64,000 nt of DNA from Mesorhizobium loti R88b (lineage in GTDB: Bacteria; Pseudomonadota; Alphaproteobacteria; Rhizobiales; Rhizobiaceae). Positions 9,574-18,459 of the stretch are shown here, piece by piece. The DNA is taken from assembly GCF_013170845.1 (NCBI RefSeq), contig NZ_CP033367.1:3659001-3723000 (forward strand). The letters are read 5' to 3'. The first letter of the stretch is position 1. Every line of letters starts with the position of its first letter. The position numbers and the translations under genes were made by a program. The notes beneath the pieces were generated by a model, which was not told the origin of the DNA, made no database searches, and saw only the letters and a program-made list of their open reading frames with translations.

Positions 9574-9629
9574 AGCATGACCTGATCCGAAAACCCGTTC
9601 CTATCCTCGATCAGGCTCGAAAACATGCT
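9574..9629. repeat. Intergenic palindrome between convergent genes
   Basis: Nested inverted segments are visible: AGCATG (9574-9579) with CATGCT (9624-9629), and CCTGATC with GATCAGG inside. It sits between the stops of two convergent genes and may act as a bidirectional terminator. It resembles the short AGCATGA...TCATGCT-type palindromes common between genes in rhizobia (recalled, not searched). Confidence 0.55.
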
Positions 9630-9643
9630 TTTCGAGGTGATGC

Positions 9644-10510
9644 TCACTGTCCTATGAAGGCGGCGAAAGGTTCCTTGTAGTCCGGATGCCAGCGCGACAG
9701 AGCGGGACGGTTTTCGATGATGTCGCCGATCGCCCAGGCCATGCGTTTCTCGTCCAACGGCCGCGCCACATCATTGTCCGGGCACAGGATGTAGAAGTCG
9801 CCCCTGACCAGGGATTCCAGCATGAAATCAACGACCTGTTCGCCGGTCCAGGCACCGGCGGGTTTTTCCGTCGCACCTTCGGTGAGGCCGGTATAGGTGA
9901 AGCCGGGGATGAGCAGATGTGCCGACAGGTGGGCGCCGGGCTCGTTGCGCAGCGCGTGCGCGAGGCCTTCGGTGAATGTCTTAACTCCGGCCTTGGAGAC
10001 ATTGTAGGCAAGATTGCCGGGTGGCGTGGTGATGCCTTGCTTGGAACCGGTGTTGACGATCAGGCCCGGCTTCGCCGACGCCAGCATGCGTGGTGCGAAG
10101 GCTTCGACGCCATGCGCGACACCCCAGAAATTGATGTCGAGCAGCCGCTTCCAGGCATCATGGTATTCCCAGGGCTTGCCGGGATTGTCGCCGACGCCGG
10201 CGTTGTTCATCAAGAGCGAGACCTCGCCGAAGGCGCCGAATGCCCGGTCGGCGAGACGATCGACCTCGTCGGCCTTCGACACATCCGAGGCAACGGCAAG
10301 CACGGCGTCGTCTCCGGCAATGGCCGAGACGGCGCGGGAGGCATCGTCAAGGCGGGTGCCGCCAAGGTCGGCGAGCACGATCTTCATGCCCATCAGCGCA
10401 AGCCGCTTGGCGGCCGCCAAACCAATGCCGCTGGCGGCGCCGGTGATGACGGCGGTGTTGCCCTTAACAAGCGCGGGCAGGGCGGTCTGAATTTCGGCGT
10501 CGGTGATCAT
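9644..10510 (-). CDS. Short-chain dehydrogenase/reductase (SDR)
   Basis: This is a 288-residue classical SDR, an NAD(P)-dependent oxidoreductase of the cytoplasm. The cofactor loop TGAASGIG (residues 23-30), the structural NNAG (102-105), and the catalytic Ser156, Tyr169 and Lys173 (AYNVSKAG) are all present. The substrate cannot be deduced; the C-terminal segment (residues about 215-288) is longer than in many SDRs and could shape substrate specificity. No pathway partner is adjacent. The stop lies 15 bases beyond an intergenic palindrome shared with the convergent upstream gene. Confidence 0.9.
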   Translation of the reverse strand: MITDAEIQTALPALVKGNTAVITGAASGIGLAAAKRLALMGMKIVLADLGGTRLDDASRAVSAIAGDDAVLAVASDVSKADEVDRLADRAFGAFGEVSLLMNNAGVGDNPGKPWEYHDAWKRLLDINFWGVAHGVEAFAPRMLASAKPGLIVNTGSKQGITTPPGNLAYNVSKAGVKTFTEGLAHALRNEPGAHLSAHLLIPGFTYTGLTEGATEKPAGAWTGEQVVDFMLESLVRGDFYILCPDNDVARPLDEKRMAWAIGDIIENRPALSRWHPDYKEPFAAFIGQ

Positions 10511-10628
10511 GAGCAGCGGGATCCTTTTCTCGATGGCGCCGAACTTAGCGCTGGAACGGGCTTGCGCAAGCCCGCGTCAGCACGTGTTCGGGTTGACCCG
10601 TCGGGCCGCGACTGCGCATGTTGCCCCT

Positions 10629-10715
10629 GGCAAAAGAGATTTTTGCCGCGGCAAAAGAGATTTTAGCCTGGGGCAAAAGGAGACTTTTGCCTGGGCACAT
10701 GGAGATTTTCGATTG
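10629..10715 (+). repeat. Four tandem ~22-bp hairpin units
   Basis: Four degenerate copies start at 10629, 10650, 10672 and 10694, each beginning GGCAAAAG or similar. Copy 1 folds as GGCAAAA-N5-TTTTGCC and copy 3 as a perfect GGCAAAAG-N4-CTTTTGCC. The last copy contains the GGAG that acts as ribosome binding site for the gene starting at 10713. Confidence 0.75.
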
Positions 10716-11015
10716 ACGGACTGGGTTGCAATTTTGAAGGAGCAGACCGCCACCGGCGACCAGATGGGGCGCGAGGTGCCGCAGATGCTGGCCAACCCCG
10801 ATATCAGTGAAGCCCAGGTGAAGACGCTGTTCTCGGCGCTGGAAAAACAGGCCGAGTTCGTTGAGAAACTGCGTATGGCGCTGGAGAAGTTCGGCCATGA
10901 TTTCCCGATCATCAAGACAGCTGAACGGCTGGAAGAACGCTATGCCGATCTTGCCGCATCCGTGGCGGAAAAGCTGAAAGCGATCCGCAATCAAAGCAAT
11001 TCAGGAAAAGCGTGA
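10713..11015 (+). CDS. Small helical protein of unknown function
   Basis: I do not recognise a family. The 100-residue product is predicted to be almost wholly alpha-helical and soluble, rich in Glu, Lys and Ala, with conserved-looking segments such as EVPQMLANPD and KFGHDFPIIKTAERLEERY. The TTG at 10713 has GGAG 8 bases upstream and is preferred; an ATG at 10764 would give a shorter protein. The 5' side lies in a tandem hairpin array and the last codons and stop lie inside a degenerate family B palindrome, so both gene ends have been shaped by repeats. Codon use looks normal for the neighbourhood. Confidence 0.6.
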   Translation: MTDWVAILKEQTATGDQMGREVPQMLANPDISEAQVKTLFSALEKQAEFVEKLRMALEKFGHDFPIIKTAERLEERYADLAASVAEKLKAIRNQSNSGKA

Positions 11016-11060
11016 AGCGGTTTTCCCGGGAAAGGCGCAAAGCGCTCTCCCTTGGGAATT
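10994..11060. repeat. Degenerate copy of palindromic repeat family B
   Basis: The stretch reads as an inverted, diverged version of the 46-bp element found at 20051-20096 and 43805-43850: AAGCAATTCAGGAAAAG, then GTGAAGCGGTTTTCC. A GGGAATTGC near 11055 closes a longer imperfect palindrome. It overlaps the final codons of the preceding small gene. Confidence 0.55.
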
Positions 11061-11075
11061 GCACCAGACCAACAG

Positions 11076-11651
11076 CTATTTTTCGAGAACCCGCGAAAAG
11101 CGGGTGTCGGGGATCAGCCAGACCAGAGCGACAACCACATAGATACCGACACCGATCCAGCGATTGAGGAAGGTCAGCGCGATAGCAGCTATGTAGGCGA
11201 CGAGCGAAAGCCTGCCCTTGCGGTCATTGCCGATTGCCTTGGCAAAGGCGGTATCCTGTCCGTGCAGGCGATGCAGGGCAATCACCAGGATGCCGTAAGC
11301 GGTCGCGCACATTGCCAGGTCAAAACCGTAGACCGCCACGGGAACCGTAGCGAAATGGTTCTCGCCCATGAAAGCGGTCGTCACTGGCATCAAGGATAGC
11401 CAGAACAGCATATGCAGGTTCGCCCAAAGGACGCGGCCGTCAACCCGTTGCACCGTGTGGAACATGTTGTGCAGGTTGTTCCAGTAGATGCCGACATTGA
11501 TGAATGAAAGCACGTAGCACAGGAAGATCGGCCACTGCGGCAGCAGCGTCGAAAAGTCCTCGCCCTCCGGCACCTTCAGGTCCAGCACCATGATGGTGAT
11601 GATGATGGCCACCACGCCGTCGGTGAATGCCTCGACCCTGCCTTTGCCCAT
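11076..11651 (-). CDS. TMEM175-family potassium channel (DUF1211)
   Basis: This 191-residue integral membrane protein matches the bacterial TMEM175 family of K+-selective channels. The first helix carries the signature EAFTDGVVAIIITIMVLDLKVP (the FS/TDG motif followed by a conserved Leu-Asp-Leu), and about six transmembrane helices can be counted. Bacterial members are single six-helix units that assemble as tetramers; the length fits. The start has a purine-rich AGGGGG upstream. It lies 71 bases after the MATE gene stop on the same strand and may be transcribed with it. Confidence 0.85.
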   Translation of the reverse strand: MGKGRVEAFTDGVVAIIITIMVLDLKVPEGEDFSTLLPQWPIFLCYVLSFINVGIYWNNLHNMFHTVQRVDGRVLWANLHMLFWLSLMPVTTAFMGENHFATVPVAVYGFDLAMCATAYGILVIALHRLHGQDTAFAKAIGNDRKGRLSLVAYIAAIALTFLNRWIGVGIYVVVALVWLIPDTRFSRVLEK

Positions 11652-11722
11652 GGAGCCCCCTGCCGTTAGCCTGCCAGTCTAGATGAGCTGAACGGCATCG
11701 GGGAAGGCCTCGAGGTCGGTTC

Positions 11723-13195
11723 TCAACCGTTCGGCGTTTCCGGCGCCATGTTGGCGCGCCCACGCGGCATGCCAAGCCCGGTGTCCGGCGGTTCGCCGGC
11801 GGCCGGCCTGTCCTCTATCATGTGCATGGTGCGCCAGTGGCCGAAGCGGTAATAGGCCGCGGCCAGCACAAGCGAGGTGATCGAACCGGCCGGAAAACTC
11901 CACCACAGCGCCTCGACGCCCAACACGCCGCGCATGAAATAGGCAAAGCCGGTGCGCACGACCAGCACCGAGATGACCAGGATGATCAGCGGCGGCATCA
12001 CCGCACCGGTGGCACGCACGGTGGCAAACAGCACGATGGTGATGCCGAACAGGATGAACGACCACGATGCCACCGTGTTGATGTGGGCTGCGATGTTGAT
12101 TGCCGCGCTGTCGCTGCTCAGGAACAGGCTGAGGATCGAGCGGTCGAACAGCCACAGCAGCGCGACCAGGGCGCCGGTGAGGACAAGGTTGAAGCCGACG
12201 CCGGAAGCTGCAATGCGGCCGATCCGGTCCCAGCGCTTTGCACCGACATTCTGCGCCGCCATCGAGGACACCGCTGCGCCAATGGCGAGCGCCGGCATCT
12301 GGATGTAGGTCCATAGCTGCGCGGCAATGCCGTAAGCGGCGGCGACCTGCGAACCGTAGGAATTGACCATACCCATCACGGTCAGTGCCGCCGCCGAGAT
12401 GACGATCATCTGCAAGCCCATCGGCACGCCTTTGAAGACGATGATGCGCAGCAGTGTCGGGTCGGGTCGCAGAAGTGCGAGGTTTGCGCCCGCCAGCCGC
12501 AGCGGATGCTTGCTGACATAGAGCACCACCAGGATGGCGATGACGCTGACCGTTTGCCCAATAAGTGTCGACGTTGCCGACCCGGCGATGCCAAGTTCGG
12601 GGAAGGGGCCGATGCCGCGGATCAGCAGCGGGTTGAGGATGATGTCGAGGACAACCGCCAGCGCCATGAAGATGAAGGGCGTGCGTGAATCGCCAGCACC
12701 GCGCAGAACGGTCATGACGAAGGACAGAAGGTTCATCATCGGCACGGCGATGAAGATGATGCGCAGATAGGAACGCGCCAAAGGCAAGGCGTCGGCCGGT
12801 GTGCCGAGCGTGTTCAGGATCGCGTCGACCCAGATCCAGCCGCAGACGGCGAAAATGATCGAGATCAGGAAGAAGAAGGTGGCGCTGGTGCCGACGATGC
12901 GGCGCGCCTCGGGCAGGTCGCGGGCGCCGACCGATTGCGCCACCAGGATGGTGGCCGCCATACCGATGCCGAACACGGTGCCGAGGATCAGGAACAGCAC
13001 CAGATTGGCGTTGGAGGTGGCGGTCAGCGCCGACTCGCCGAGAAAGCGGCCGACCCAGACGGCATTGATCGACCCGTTGAGCGACTGCAGCACGTTGGAG
13101 CCGAGCACCGGCAAGGCAAACAGCAGCAGCGTGCGCGGGATCGGGCCGCTGGTCAGATCGGCGGTGCGCCGGCGCGCGGGCATTTTTTCGGTCAT
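11723..13195 (-). CDS. MATE family multidrug/toxin exporter
   Basis: This 490-residue cation-coupled efflux protein belongs to the MATE family. Twelve transmembrane helices are visible as two related six-helix halves, with typical segments such as LFALPVLGSNVLQSLNGSIN near the N-terminus and the AAILVAQSVGA-type loop in helix region 2-3. The substrate is unknown. An alternative start at 13240 has no ribosome binding site; ATG 13195 (MTEKMPARRR) gives the usual family length. No dedicated regulator is adjacent. The downstream TMEM175-type gene is on the same strand. Confidence 0.9.
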   Translation of the reverse strand: MTEKMPARRRTADLTSGPIPRTLLLFALPVLGSNVLQSLNGSINAVWVGRFLGESALTATSNANLVLFLILGTVFGIGMAATILVAQSVGARDLPEARRIVGTSATFFFLISIIFAVCGWIWVDAILNTLGTPADALPLARSYLRIIFIAVPMMNLLSFVMTVLRGAGDSRTPFIFMALAVVLDIILNPLLIRGIGPFPELGIAGSATSTLIGQTVSVIAILVVLYVSKHPLRLAGANLALLRPDPTLLRIIVFKGVPMGLQMIVISAAALTVMGMVNSYGSQVAAAYGIAAQLWTYIQMPALAIGAAVSSMAAQNVGAKRWDRIGRIAASGVGFNLVLTGALVALLWLFDRSILSLFLSSDSAAINIAAHINTVASWSFILFGITIVLFATVRATGAVMPPLIILVISVLVVRTGFAYFMRGVLGVEALWWSFPAGSITSLVLAAAYYRFGHWRTMHMIEDRPAAGEPPDTGLGMPRGRANMAPETPNG

Positions 13196-13402
13196 GACAG
13201 GCAACTCGGCAAAAGTGATTTGGATCCGGTCCGCCATCATCGCCCATTCAACGGACCAGGTCGATGCGGTGTCGTGAAGATCGGCGAAGGCCTTCCGGCC
13301 TGTATTGATCCAGCCATGTTCTCAAAGCGTCCGGAATGGGATATTGATCGTCCGCTTGGGGCCGCATTCAGTACCAGATCTGACAAATAGACCGGGGGGT
13401 TC

Positions 13403-14194
13403 ATGTCCGAAATTCCGTTGTTTTCCGAGCGCCTGAATCGGCGCGCGTTCCTGGGTGCATCCGCTTTGGGTGCGGCCGCGGTGGCTGTTTCGGCGTGCAC
13501 CACGACCGACGTGGCGCCGGCGCCGCCAGTGGTCGCGGCGCCGCCCGAGCCGGCGCTCGGCGATACCGCAACAATGTATAGCGCGCGCACCGACGAGGGC
13601 TTTCAGCTGCCGGCCATCCCGGTCGCCAAGCTCGATCCGAAGTACGTACGCCAGATCGTGGCCGACCCGACCGGTGAAAAACCAGGCACCATCGTGGTCG
13701 ATGTCTCCGAGCACTTCCTCTATCTGGTGCGCGATGGCGGCAAGGCCATCCGTTACGGCGTCAGCCTGGGCAAGGCCGGCTTCGGATGGACCGGCAGCGC
13801 CGTGATCCAGGCGCGGAAGAAGTGGCCGGTGTGGACGCCGCCGACGGAAATGATCAAGCGTCGGCCGGAGCTGGCGAAATTCAAGGACGGCATGCCGCCC
13901 GGCCCGCAGAGCCCGCTCGGCGCCCGCGCGCTCTATCTGTTCCGCGACGGCAAGGACACGATGTACCGGCTGCACGGCACGCCGGAGTGGGATTCCATCG
14001 GCAAGAACGCCTCGTCGGGCTGTGTGCGCTTCATGAACCAGGACATCATCGACCTCTACAGTCGCGTCAACGGCCCCGCACCAGTCTTCGTGCGGCCCAA
14101 TTTGTCGGCTGCCGGCAAGATCATGGCGGTGTCGAGCAGGACGGCAGAGCCCATCGATGCGGGCGTGCCGAAAGATGCGGAGTTCTTGAAGTAG
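13403..14194 (+). CDS. L,D-transpeptidase (YkuD domain), Tat-type lipoprotein
   Basis: This is a 263-residue peptidoglycan-modifying enzyme. The YkuD active site is intact: His191 in LHGTPEW and Cys207 in SSGCVRF, with the usual 16-residue spacing. It probably makes 3-3 crosslinks or attaches proteins to peptidoglycan in the periplasm. The N-terminus combines a twin-arginine motif (LNRRAFLG) with a lipobox (VSAC, Cys32), so it is probably a Tat-exported lipoprotein. A Pro/Ala-rich linker follows. Rhizobiales rely heavily on such enzymes for polar growth, which fits the inferred host. Confidence 0.92.
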   Translation: MSEIPLFSERLNRRAFLGASALGAAAVAVSACTTTDVAPAPPVVAAPPEPALGDTATMYSARTDEGFQLPAIPVAKLDPKYVRQIVADPTGEKPGTIVVDVSEHFLYLVRDGGKAIRYGVSLGKAGFGWTGSAVIQARKKWPVWTPPTEMIKRRPELAKFKDGMPPGPQSPLGARALYLFRDGKDTMYRLHGTPEWDSIGKNASSGCVRFMNQDIIDLYSRVNGPAPVFVRPNLSAAGKIMAVSSRTAEPIDAGVPKDAEFLK

Positions 14195-14228
14195 GCTTTC
14201 ACGATCGACGGTTAGACCGGGATAATCC

Positions 14229-14255
14229 AGGCGGACGCCTCAAGCGCGCCCGCCT
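14229..14255. terminator. Possible bidirectional terminator
   Basis: AGGCGGACGC (14229-14238) pairs with GCGCCCGCCT (14246-14255) with one mismatch, between two convergent genes. The following TTAATA is only a weak T run. Confidence 0.4.
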
Positions 14256-14267
14256 TAATAGAGGTGA

Positions 14268-15725
14268 TTACTTCTTGGCGAGGCCGGGAAGCGTGACCTG
14301 ATAGACCAGGAACATGGTGTCGACATTGGCGCCGTCATCGGCCTTGTAGGGGGCGCCGACCTGGAAACCGTCCTGGGCAAGGAAGTCGTTGTCATTGGCG
14401 ACGAACAGGAAATAGTCGTCGGGCAGCTTCGGGTCGAGCACGCTGGCCAGCGACATCGCTTCCCACTTCTCGGACAGATTGTTGTGGTCGTTCGGTGCGC
14501 CATTGTGCAGGCCGAAGCGGTTGAGCTGCGCATTGTCGTTGATGTCGATGAACGGCGTCAGCTTGGCCGGCGTCACCGACGGATCGAGCACGCCCTTGGG
14601 AGCGAGCGGCTTGTCGGCGGCATCGAAGGCGCCGCCGGCGATGTCGGTCGCGGCCGAAACGTCGACGACGAAGATCTTGCGCAGCAGCGAGGTGTCGCCC
14701 TTCAGGCCCTGGCCGTTGCCGCTGTCGCGAGCCAGCATCAGAAACGCTGTGTCCGACAGCGCCACGATCTCGCTCTGCGCGGCGATCTTGGTCTTGCCCT
14801 TGGCATCCTTGAACACCGGCAGCGGCACAACATATTCATGCGCGAGCTTGAGATGGGCGAGGTCGGAGGCGTCGTAGACCAGCGCCCGCGTGTTCTGCCG
14901 AGTCGAACCCGAATCGCCGCCATCCTGCCTGGTCGCCGACTGCAGCACGGCAATCAAGAACTTGCCGTCCGGCGTCATCGCCATGCCTTCGAGGCCCTGG
15001 TTGTTCTGGCGGCCGGTATCGGGATCCTTCGGATCGGGCTCGGCCGCACCCGGGCCGGGGTTGTCCGAGGAGAAATTCGGCTTCCCCTTGCGCATCGGGA
15101 CGAGGGCCGCCGGCGGCTGGGTCGCCGACAGCAGGCGGCCCTCAGCGGAGAAGTGGTAGATGTTGGGACCATATTCGTCGGAGATGAACATCGAGGCGTC
15201 CGGGAGCCGCACGATCGCTTCATTGTCGAGGGCGAGCTTGCCGTTGGTGGCGACTGGCAGCATCGGCATGTCGCCGCTGGCGGCATGCACATCCGACAGC
15301 GGATCGAGGCCGGTGGTGTCGGCGCCCTTGTCGTCGGTAAGCAGCAAGGTATCGGCAAGCGTCGCCTTGACGCCGGTCTGCTCCTGGCCGGCGGCGCCTG
15401 GGGCTGCCGGGGTGAACTCGATGCCTATGGTGTTGACGCGCGCCCGGTAGTCCGTGGTGCCGGCGACATTATAGCCACGATCCGGCAGCAGCCAGAGCGA
15501 CCCCTTGTAGGTGCCGGCATCACGCGTCCAGCCTGATGTGTCGATCGCCATGCCGGAACCCGAGCCGAACGTCTCGCCGAACTTGTCGCGCTGCGCGGCC
15601 GGAATGCGGCCGACGCCAGCCAAACCTTTGTTGACGGGGACGGTGCTGTCGGCGAGCGCCGGAGTCAGGGCGGTGAACAAGGCGAGTGCGACGCCGAGCG
15701 AGGCGGTTCGGTACAGGTGTTTCAT
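14268..15725 (-). CDS. Phytase-like esterase, exported
   Basis: This 485-residue protein matches the 'esterase-like activity of phytase' family, a secreted beta-propeller-like group of uncertain substrate. A signal peptide is clear (MKHLYRTASLGVALALF, cleavage after ALAD). The body has conserved stretches typical of the family, such as LPDRGYN, EGMAMTPDGKFL, ISDEYGP and LSEKWEAMSLA, with many Asp and Gly residues that may bind calcium. ATG 15725 is chosen because AGAGGA lies upstream and it begins the signal peptide; longer starts add unrelated sequence. It is monocistronic and may be part of phosphate scavenging, but no pho-box was recognised. Confidence 0.85.
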   Translation of the reverse strand: MKHLYRTASLGVALALFTALTPALADSTVPVNKGLAGVGRIPAAQRDKFGETFGSGSGMAIDTSGWTRDAGTYKGSLWLLPDRGYNVAGTTDYRARVNTIGIEFTPAAPGAAGQEQTGVKATLADTLLLTDDKGADTTGLDPLSDVHAASGDMPMLPVATNGKLALDNEAIVRLPDASMFISDEYGPNIYHFSAEGRLLSATQPPAALVPMRKGKPNFSSDNPGPGAAEPDPKDPDTGRQNNQGLEGMAMTPDGKFLIAVLQSATRQDGGDSGSTRQNTRALVYDASDLAHLKLAHEYVVPLPVFKDAKGKTKIAAQSEIVALSDTAFLMLARDSGNGQGLKGDTSLLRKIFVVDVSAATDIAGGAFDAADKPLAPKGVLDPSVTPAKLTPFIDINDNAQLNRFGLHNGAPNDHNNLSEKWEAMSLASVLDPKLPDDYFLFVANDNDFLAQDGFQVGAPYKADDGANVDTMFLVYQVTLPGLAKK

Positions 15726-15973
15726 AGGCAATCCTCTTTCTGACAAAGCGGGCCGGAACGGCCGAAGGATGAAAAACTGAAAGAGGCGCCACATCGATGA
15801 TGCCGCGCGCCACCCCCCAAAAAGCGGTCTAAGGCGAGAACATGATGCTTGCGTGACAGCGCGCGGTACATGGCCGCGGGCTTCTTCGCGCGCCGGCAAA
15901 AACGTGTGTCCGCACGAAGAACTGATCATCCCGCCACGTTGTCGGCACGGTCAGGCGGGGTGTGTTTGCGCAT

Positions 15974-15995
15974 CACTGGACACTTATGTCCAGTG
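15974..15995 (+). promoter_or_regulatory. Perfect 22-bp palindromic operator upstream of the flavoprotein/MttB operon
   Basis: CACTGGACA-CTTA-TGTCCAGTG is perfectly symmetric with 9-bp arms, followed within 10 bases by TATATAG, a possible -10 element. It sits 41 bases upstream of the TTG start. The symmetry resembles operators of GntR-type regulators, but no regulator gene is adjacent. Confidence 0.65.
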
Positions 15996-16035
15996 CGTAT
16001 ATAGTCCGGCTTCTGACAGACCGGGGAGGGAAGCC

Positions 16036-18447
16036 TTGAAGTCGCACTACCGCGCAGTGGTTATCGGAGGTGGCGTGGTCGGCGCCTCGGTGCTCTACCA
16101 TCTGACGCGGTTCGGCTGGTCTGACGTGGCGCTGATCGAGCGCGCCGAATTGACGGCAGGTTCGACCTGGCATGCGGCAGCGGGTTTCCATGCCCTCAAC
16201 GCCGATCCCAACGTCGCGGCGCTGCAGGATTACACCATCAATCTCTACCGCGAGATCGAAGCTGAATCCGGCCAGAACATCGGCCTGCACATGACCGGCG
16301 GCGTCAACATCGCCAGCGATCCCGCGCGCTGGGAGTGGCTGAAATCGGCCTGGGCTGTGTTCCAGTCGGTCGGCATCGAGACCGCCCGGCTGGTGACATC
16401 AGACGAGATCAAGGAAATCTGCCCGATCGTCGACGTCACCGGCGTGCTCGGCGGCCTGCATGATTCCAACGAAGGCCATCTCGACCCCTACGGCACCACG
16501 CATGCCTATGCCGGTGCCGCGAAGAAGCGCGGCGCCGAGATCATCCTGCGCAACCGGGTGATCGAGCTGAAGTCTCGCGCTGACGGTCACTGGGACGTCG
16601 TCACCGAACAGGGCACCATCGTTGCCGAGCATGTCGTGAACGCCGGCGGACTGTGGGCAAAGCAGCTCGGTCGAATGGCTGGGGTCGACCTGCCAGTGAC
16701 GCCGATGGAGCACCATTATTTCATCACCGAGGACATTCCGGAGATCGCGGCACTCGATCGGGAGATCGGCATCGCCGTTGACCTCGACGGGTTTTCCTAC
16801 CTGCGGCAAGAGCGCAAGGGTGTGCTGCTCGGCGTCTACGAGCAGAACCCGAAGCACTGGAACATGGACGGCGCGCCATGGGACTATGGCATCGAGCTGA
16901 TCCCGGAAGACATCGACCGCATCAGTCCGGAACTCGCCAAGGCGCATGAGCGCTTTCCCTGCCTGGCGACAGCCGGCATCCGCAAATGGGTCAACGGCGC
17001 CTTCACCTTTACCCCTGACGGCAACCCGATCGTCGGGCCGGTGCGCGGCTTGAAAAACTACTGGGTTGCCTGCGGCGTCATGGCCGGCTTCAGCCAGGGC
17101 GGCGGCGTTGGAAAATCGCTGGCGGAATGGATGATTTTTGGCGAGCCACAGGCCGACATTTTCGGCATGGACATTGCCCGCTACGGCGCCTTCGCCGCCA
17201 ACCGCGAATATCTCAAGCAGACGACGCGGCAATTCTATTCGCGCCGTTTCGTCATGACCTTTCCCAATGAGCGGCTGCCCGCGGGCAGGCCCTTGAAACG
17301 CCCCGGCGCCTATGACGGCATGAGTGCCGCGGGCTGCGAATGGACGGCCTCTTGGGGGCTGGAAATCCCGGCCTATTTCGCGCCGATGGGCTTTCGCGAG
17401 AACATGACGCTCAAGCGCTCCAACGCCTTTGACATCGTCGGCGACGAGGCGCTGCAGGTTCGGCGCGCCGCCGGCCTCGTCGATATCTCGGCCTATTCAC
17501 GCTATGCGGTGTCCGGGCCGGGCGCCGAGGCATGGCTCGACCGGCTGCTTGCCTGCAGGCTGCCGAAAGCGGGACAGGCGCGGCTGGCGCCGATGCTCGG
17601 GCCGGACGGACGGCTGAAGGGCGACCTCACCGTGATCAACTGGGGCAGCGGCGATTATTGGCTGATGGGCTCCTACTACCTCAGGGAGTTCCACATGCGC
17701 TGGTTCGAAAGCCAGGCGGGAGAGCGCGTCACGGTCACCGACATTTCCGACGCGATGAGCGGCTTCCTGCTGACCGGGCCGAATGCGCGCAAAATCCTCG
17801 AGCGCACCACGCATCAGGATGTCTCCCGCGCGGCGCTGCCGTTCATGGCCTGCGGCGCGTACGACATCGGCATGGTGCGCGCCCGGGTTGCCCGCCTCTC
17901 CATCGCAGGTGAACTGGGTTTCGAGATCAGCTGCCCCGTGACCATGCATGCCACGCTGCGCGACACGCTGCTTGCCGCCGGTGAGGATCTTGGCCTGGTC
18001 GAGGTCGGCTATTACGCGCTCAATGCGCTCAGGCTGGAGAAAAGCTTCGGCATCTGGTCACGCGAATTCACGCAGGGCTACACGCCAGGCCAGACCGGCC
18101 TCGACCGCTTCGTCGCCTTCGACAAGGGCGATTTCATCGGCCGCGAGGCTGCGCTGAAGGAGCGCGAGGCCGGTGCGGCGCAGCGGATCGTGACACTGGA
18201 GATCGACGCCGTCGATGCCGATGCCAGCGGCTTCGAGCCGGTCTGGCATGAGGGCCGGCGCATCGGCTTCGTCACCTCCGCCGGATTTGGCTACACGATC
18301 GGCAAGAGCGTCGCGCTGGCGTTGGTGGACGACGATTTTGCCGAGGAGGGGGCCGCACTTTCGGTGCACATTGTCGGCGTCGAGCGGCCGGCACGGGTCA
18401 TCGCGGCCTCGCCCTACGATCCCACGGGCAAGGCGATGCGGCAATGA
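16036..18447 (+). CDS. Dimethylglycine/sarcosine dehydrogenase-like flavoprotein with GcvT domain
   Basis: This 803-residue protein has an N-terminal FAD-dependent amine oxidase domain (IGGGVVGAS at residues 10-18) and a C-terminal aminomethyltransferase (GcvT) domain from about residue 430. The motif ELTAGSTWHAAAG contains His46, the position that binds FAD covalently in dimethylglycine and sarcosine dehydrogenases. The family oxidatively demethylates N-methyl amino acids and transfers the one-carbon unit to tetrahydrofolate. The TTG at 16036 has GGGGAGGG 5 bases upstream; the longer frame from 15853 would read through the palindromic operator. The MttB-family gene follows 12 bases later, so the two form an operon. 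The exact substrate is unknown. Confidence 0.9.
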   Translation: MKSHYRAVVIGGGVVGASVLYHLTRFGWSDVALIERAELTAGSTWHAAAGFHALNADPNVAALQDYTINLYREIEAESGQNIGLHMTGGVNIASDPARWEWLKSAWAVFQSVGIETARLVTSDEIKEICPIVDVTGVLGGLHDSNEGHLDPYGTTHAYAGAAKKRGAEIILRNRVIELKSRADGHWDVVTEQGTIVAEHVVNAGGLWAKQLGRMAGVDLPVTPMEHHYFITEDIPEIAALDREIGIAVDLDGFSYLRQERKGVLLGVYEQNPKHWNMDGAPWDYGIELIPEDIDRISPELAKAHERFPCLATAGIRKWVNGAFTFTPDGNPIVGPVRGLKNYWVACGVMAGFSQGGGVGKSLAEWMIFGEPQADIFGMDIARYGAFAANREYLKQTTRQFYSRRFVMTFPNERLPAGRPLKRPGAYDGMSAAGCEWTASWGLEIPAYFAPMGFRENMTLKRSNAFDIVGDEALQVRRAAGLVDISAYSRYAVSGPGAEAWLDRLLACRLPKAGQARLAPMLGPDGRLKGDLTVINWGSGDYWLMGSYYLREFHMRWFESQAGERVTVTDISDAMSGFLLTGPNARKILERTTHQDVSRAALPFMACGAYDIGMVRARVARLSIAGELGFEISCPVTMHATLRDTLLAAGEDLGLVEVGYYALNALRLEKSFGIWSREFTQGYTPGQTGLDRFVAFDKGDFIGREAALKEREAGAAQRIVTLEIDAVDADASGFEPVWHEGRRIGFVTSAGFGYTIGKSVALALVDDDFAEEGAALSVHIVGVERPARVIAASPYDPTGKAMRQ

Positions 18448-18459
18448 GGAGGATTTTCG

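Noticed and set aside
10629..10715. Tandem repeats considered as a CRISPR array
   Set aside because: Units are adjacent with no spacers, and no cas genes are present.
11679..13247. Second minus-strand frame (522 codons) over the MATE gene
   Set aside because: It is a frame-shifted reading of the exporter gene, rich in Arg and His, without transmembrane helices.
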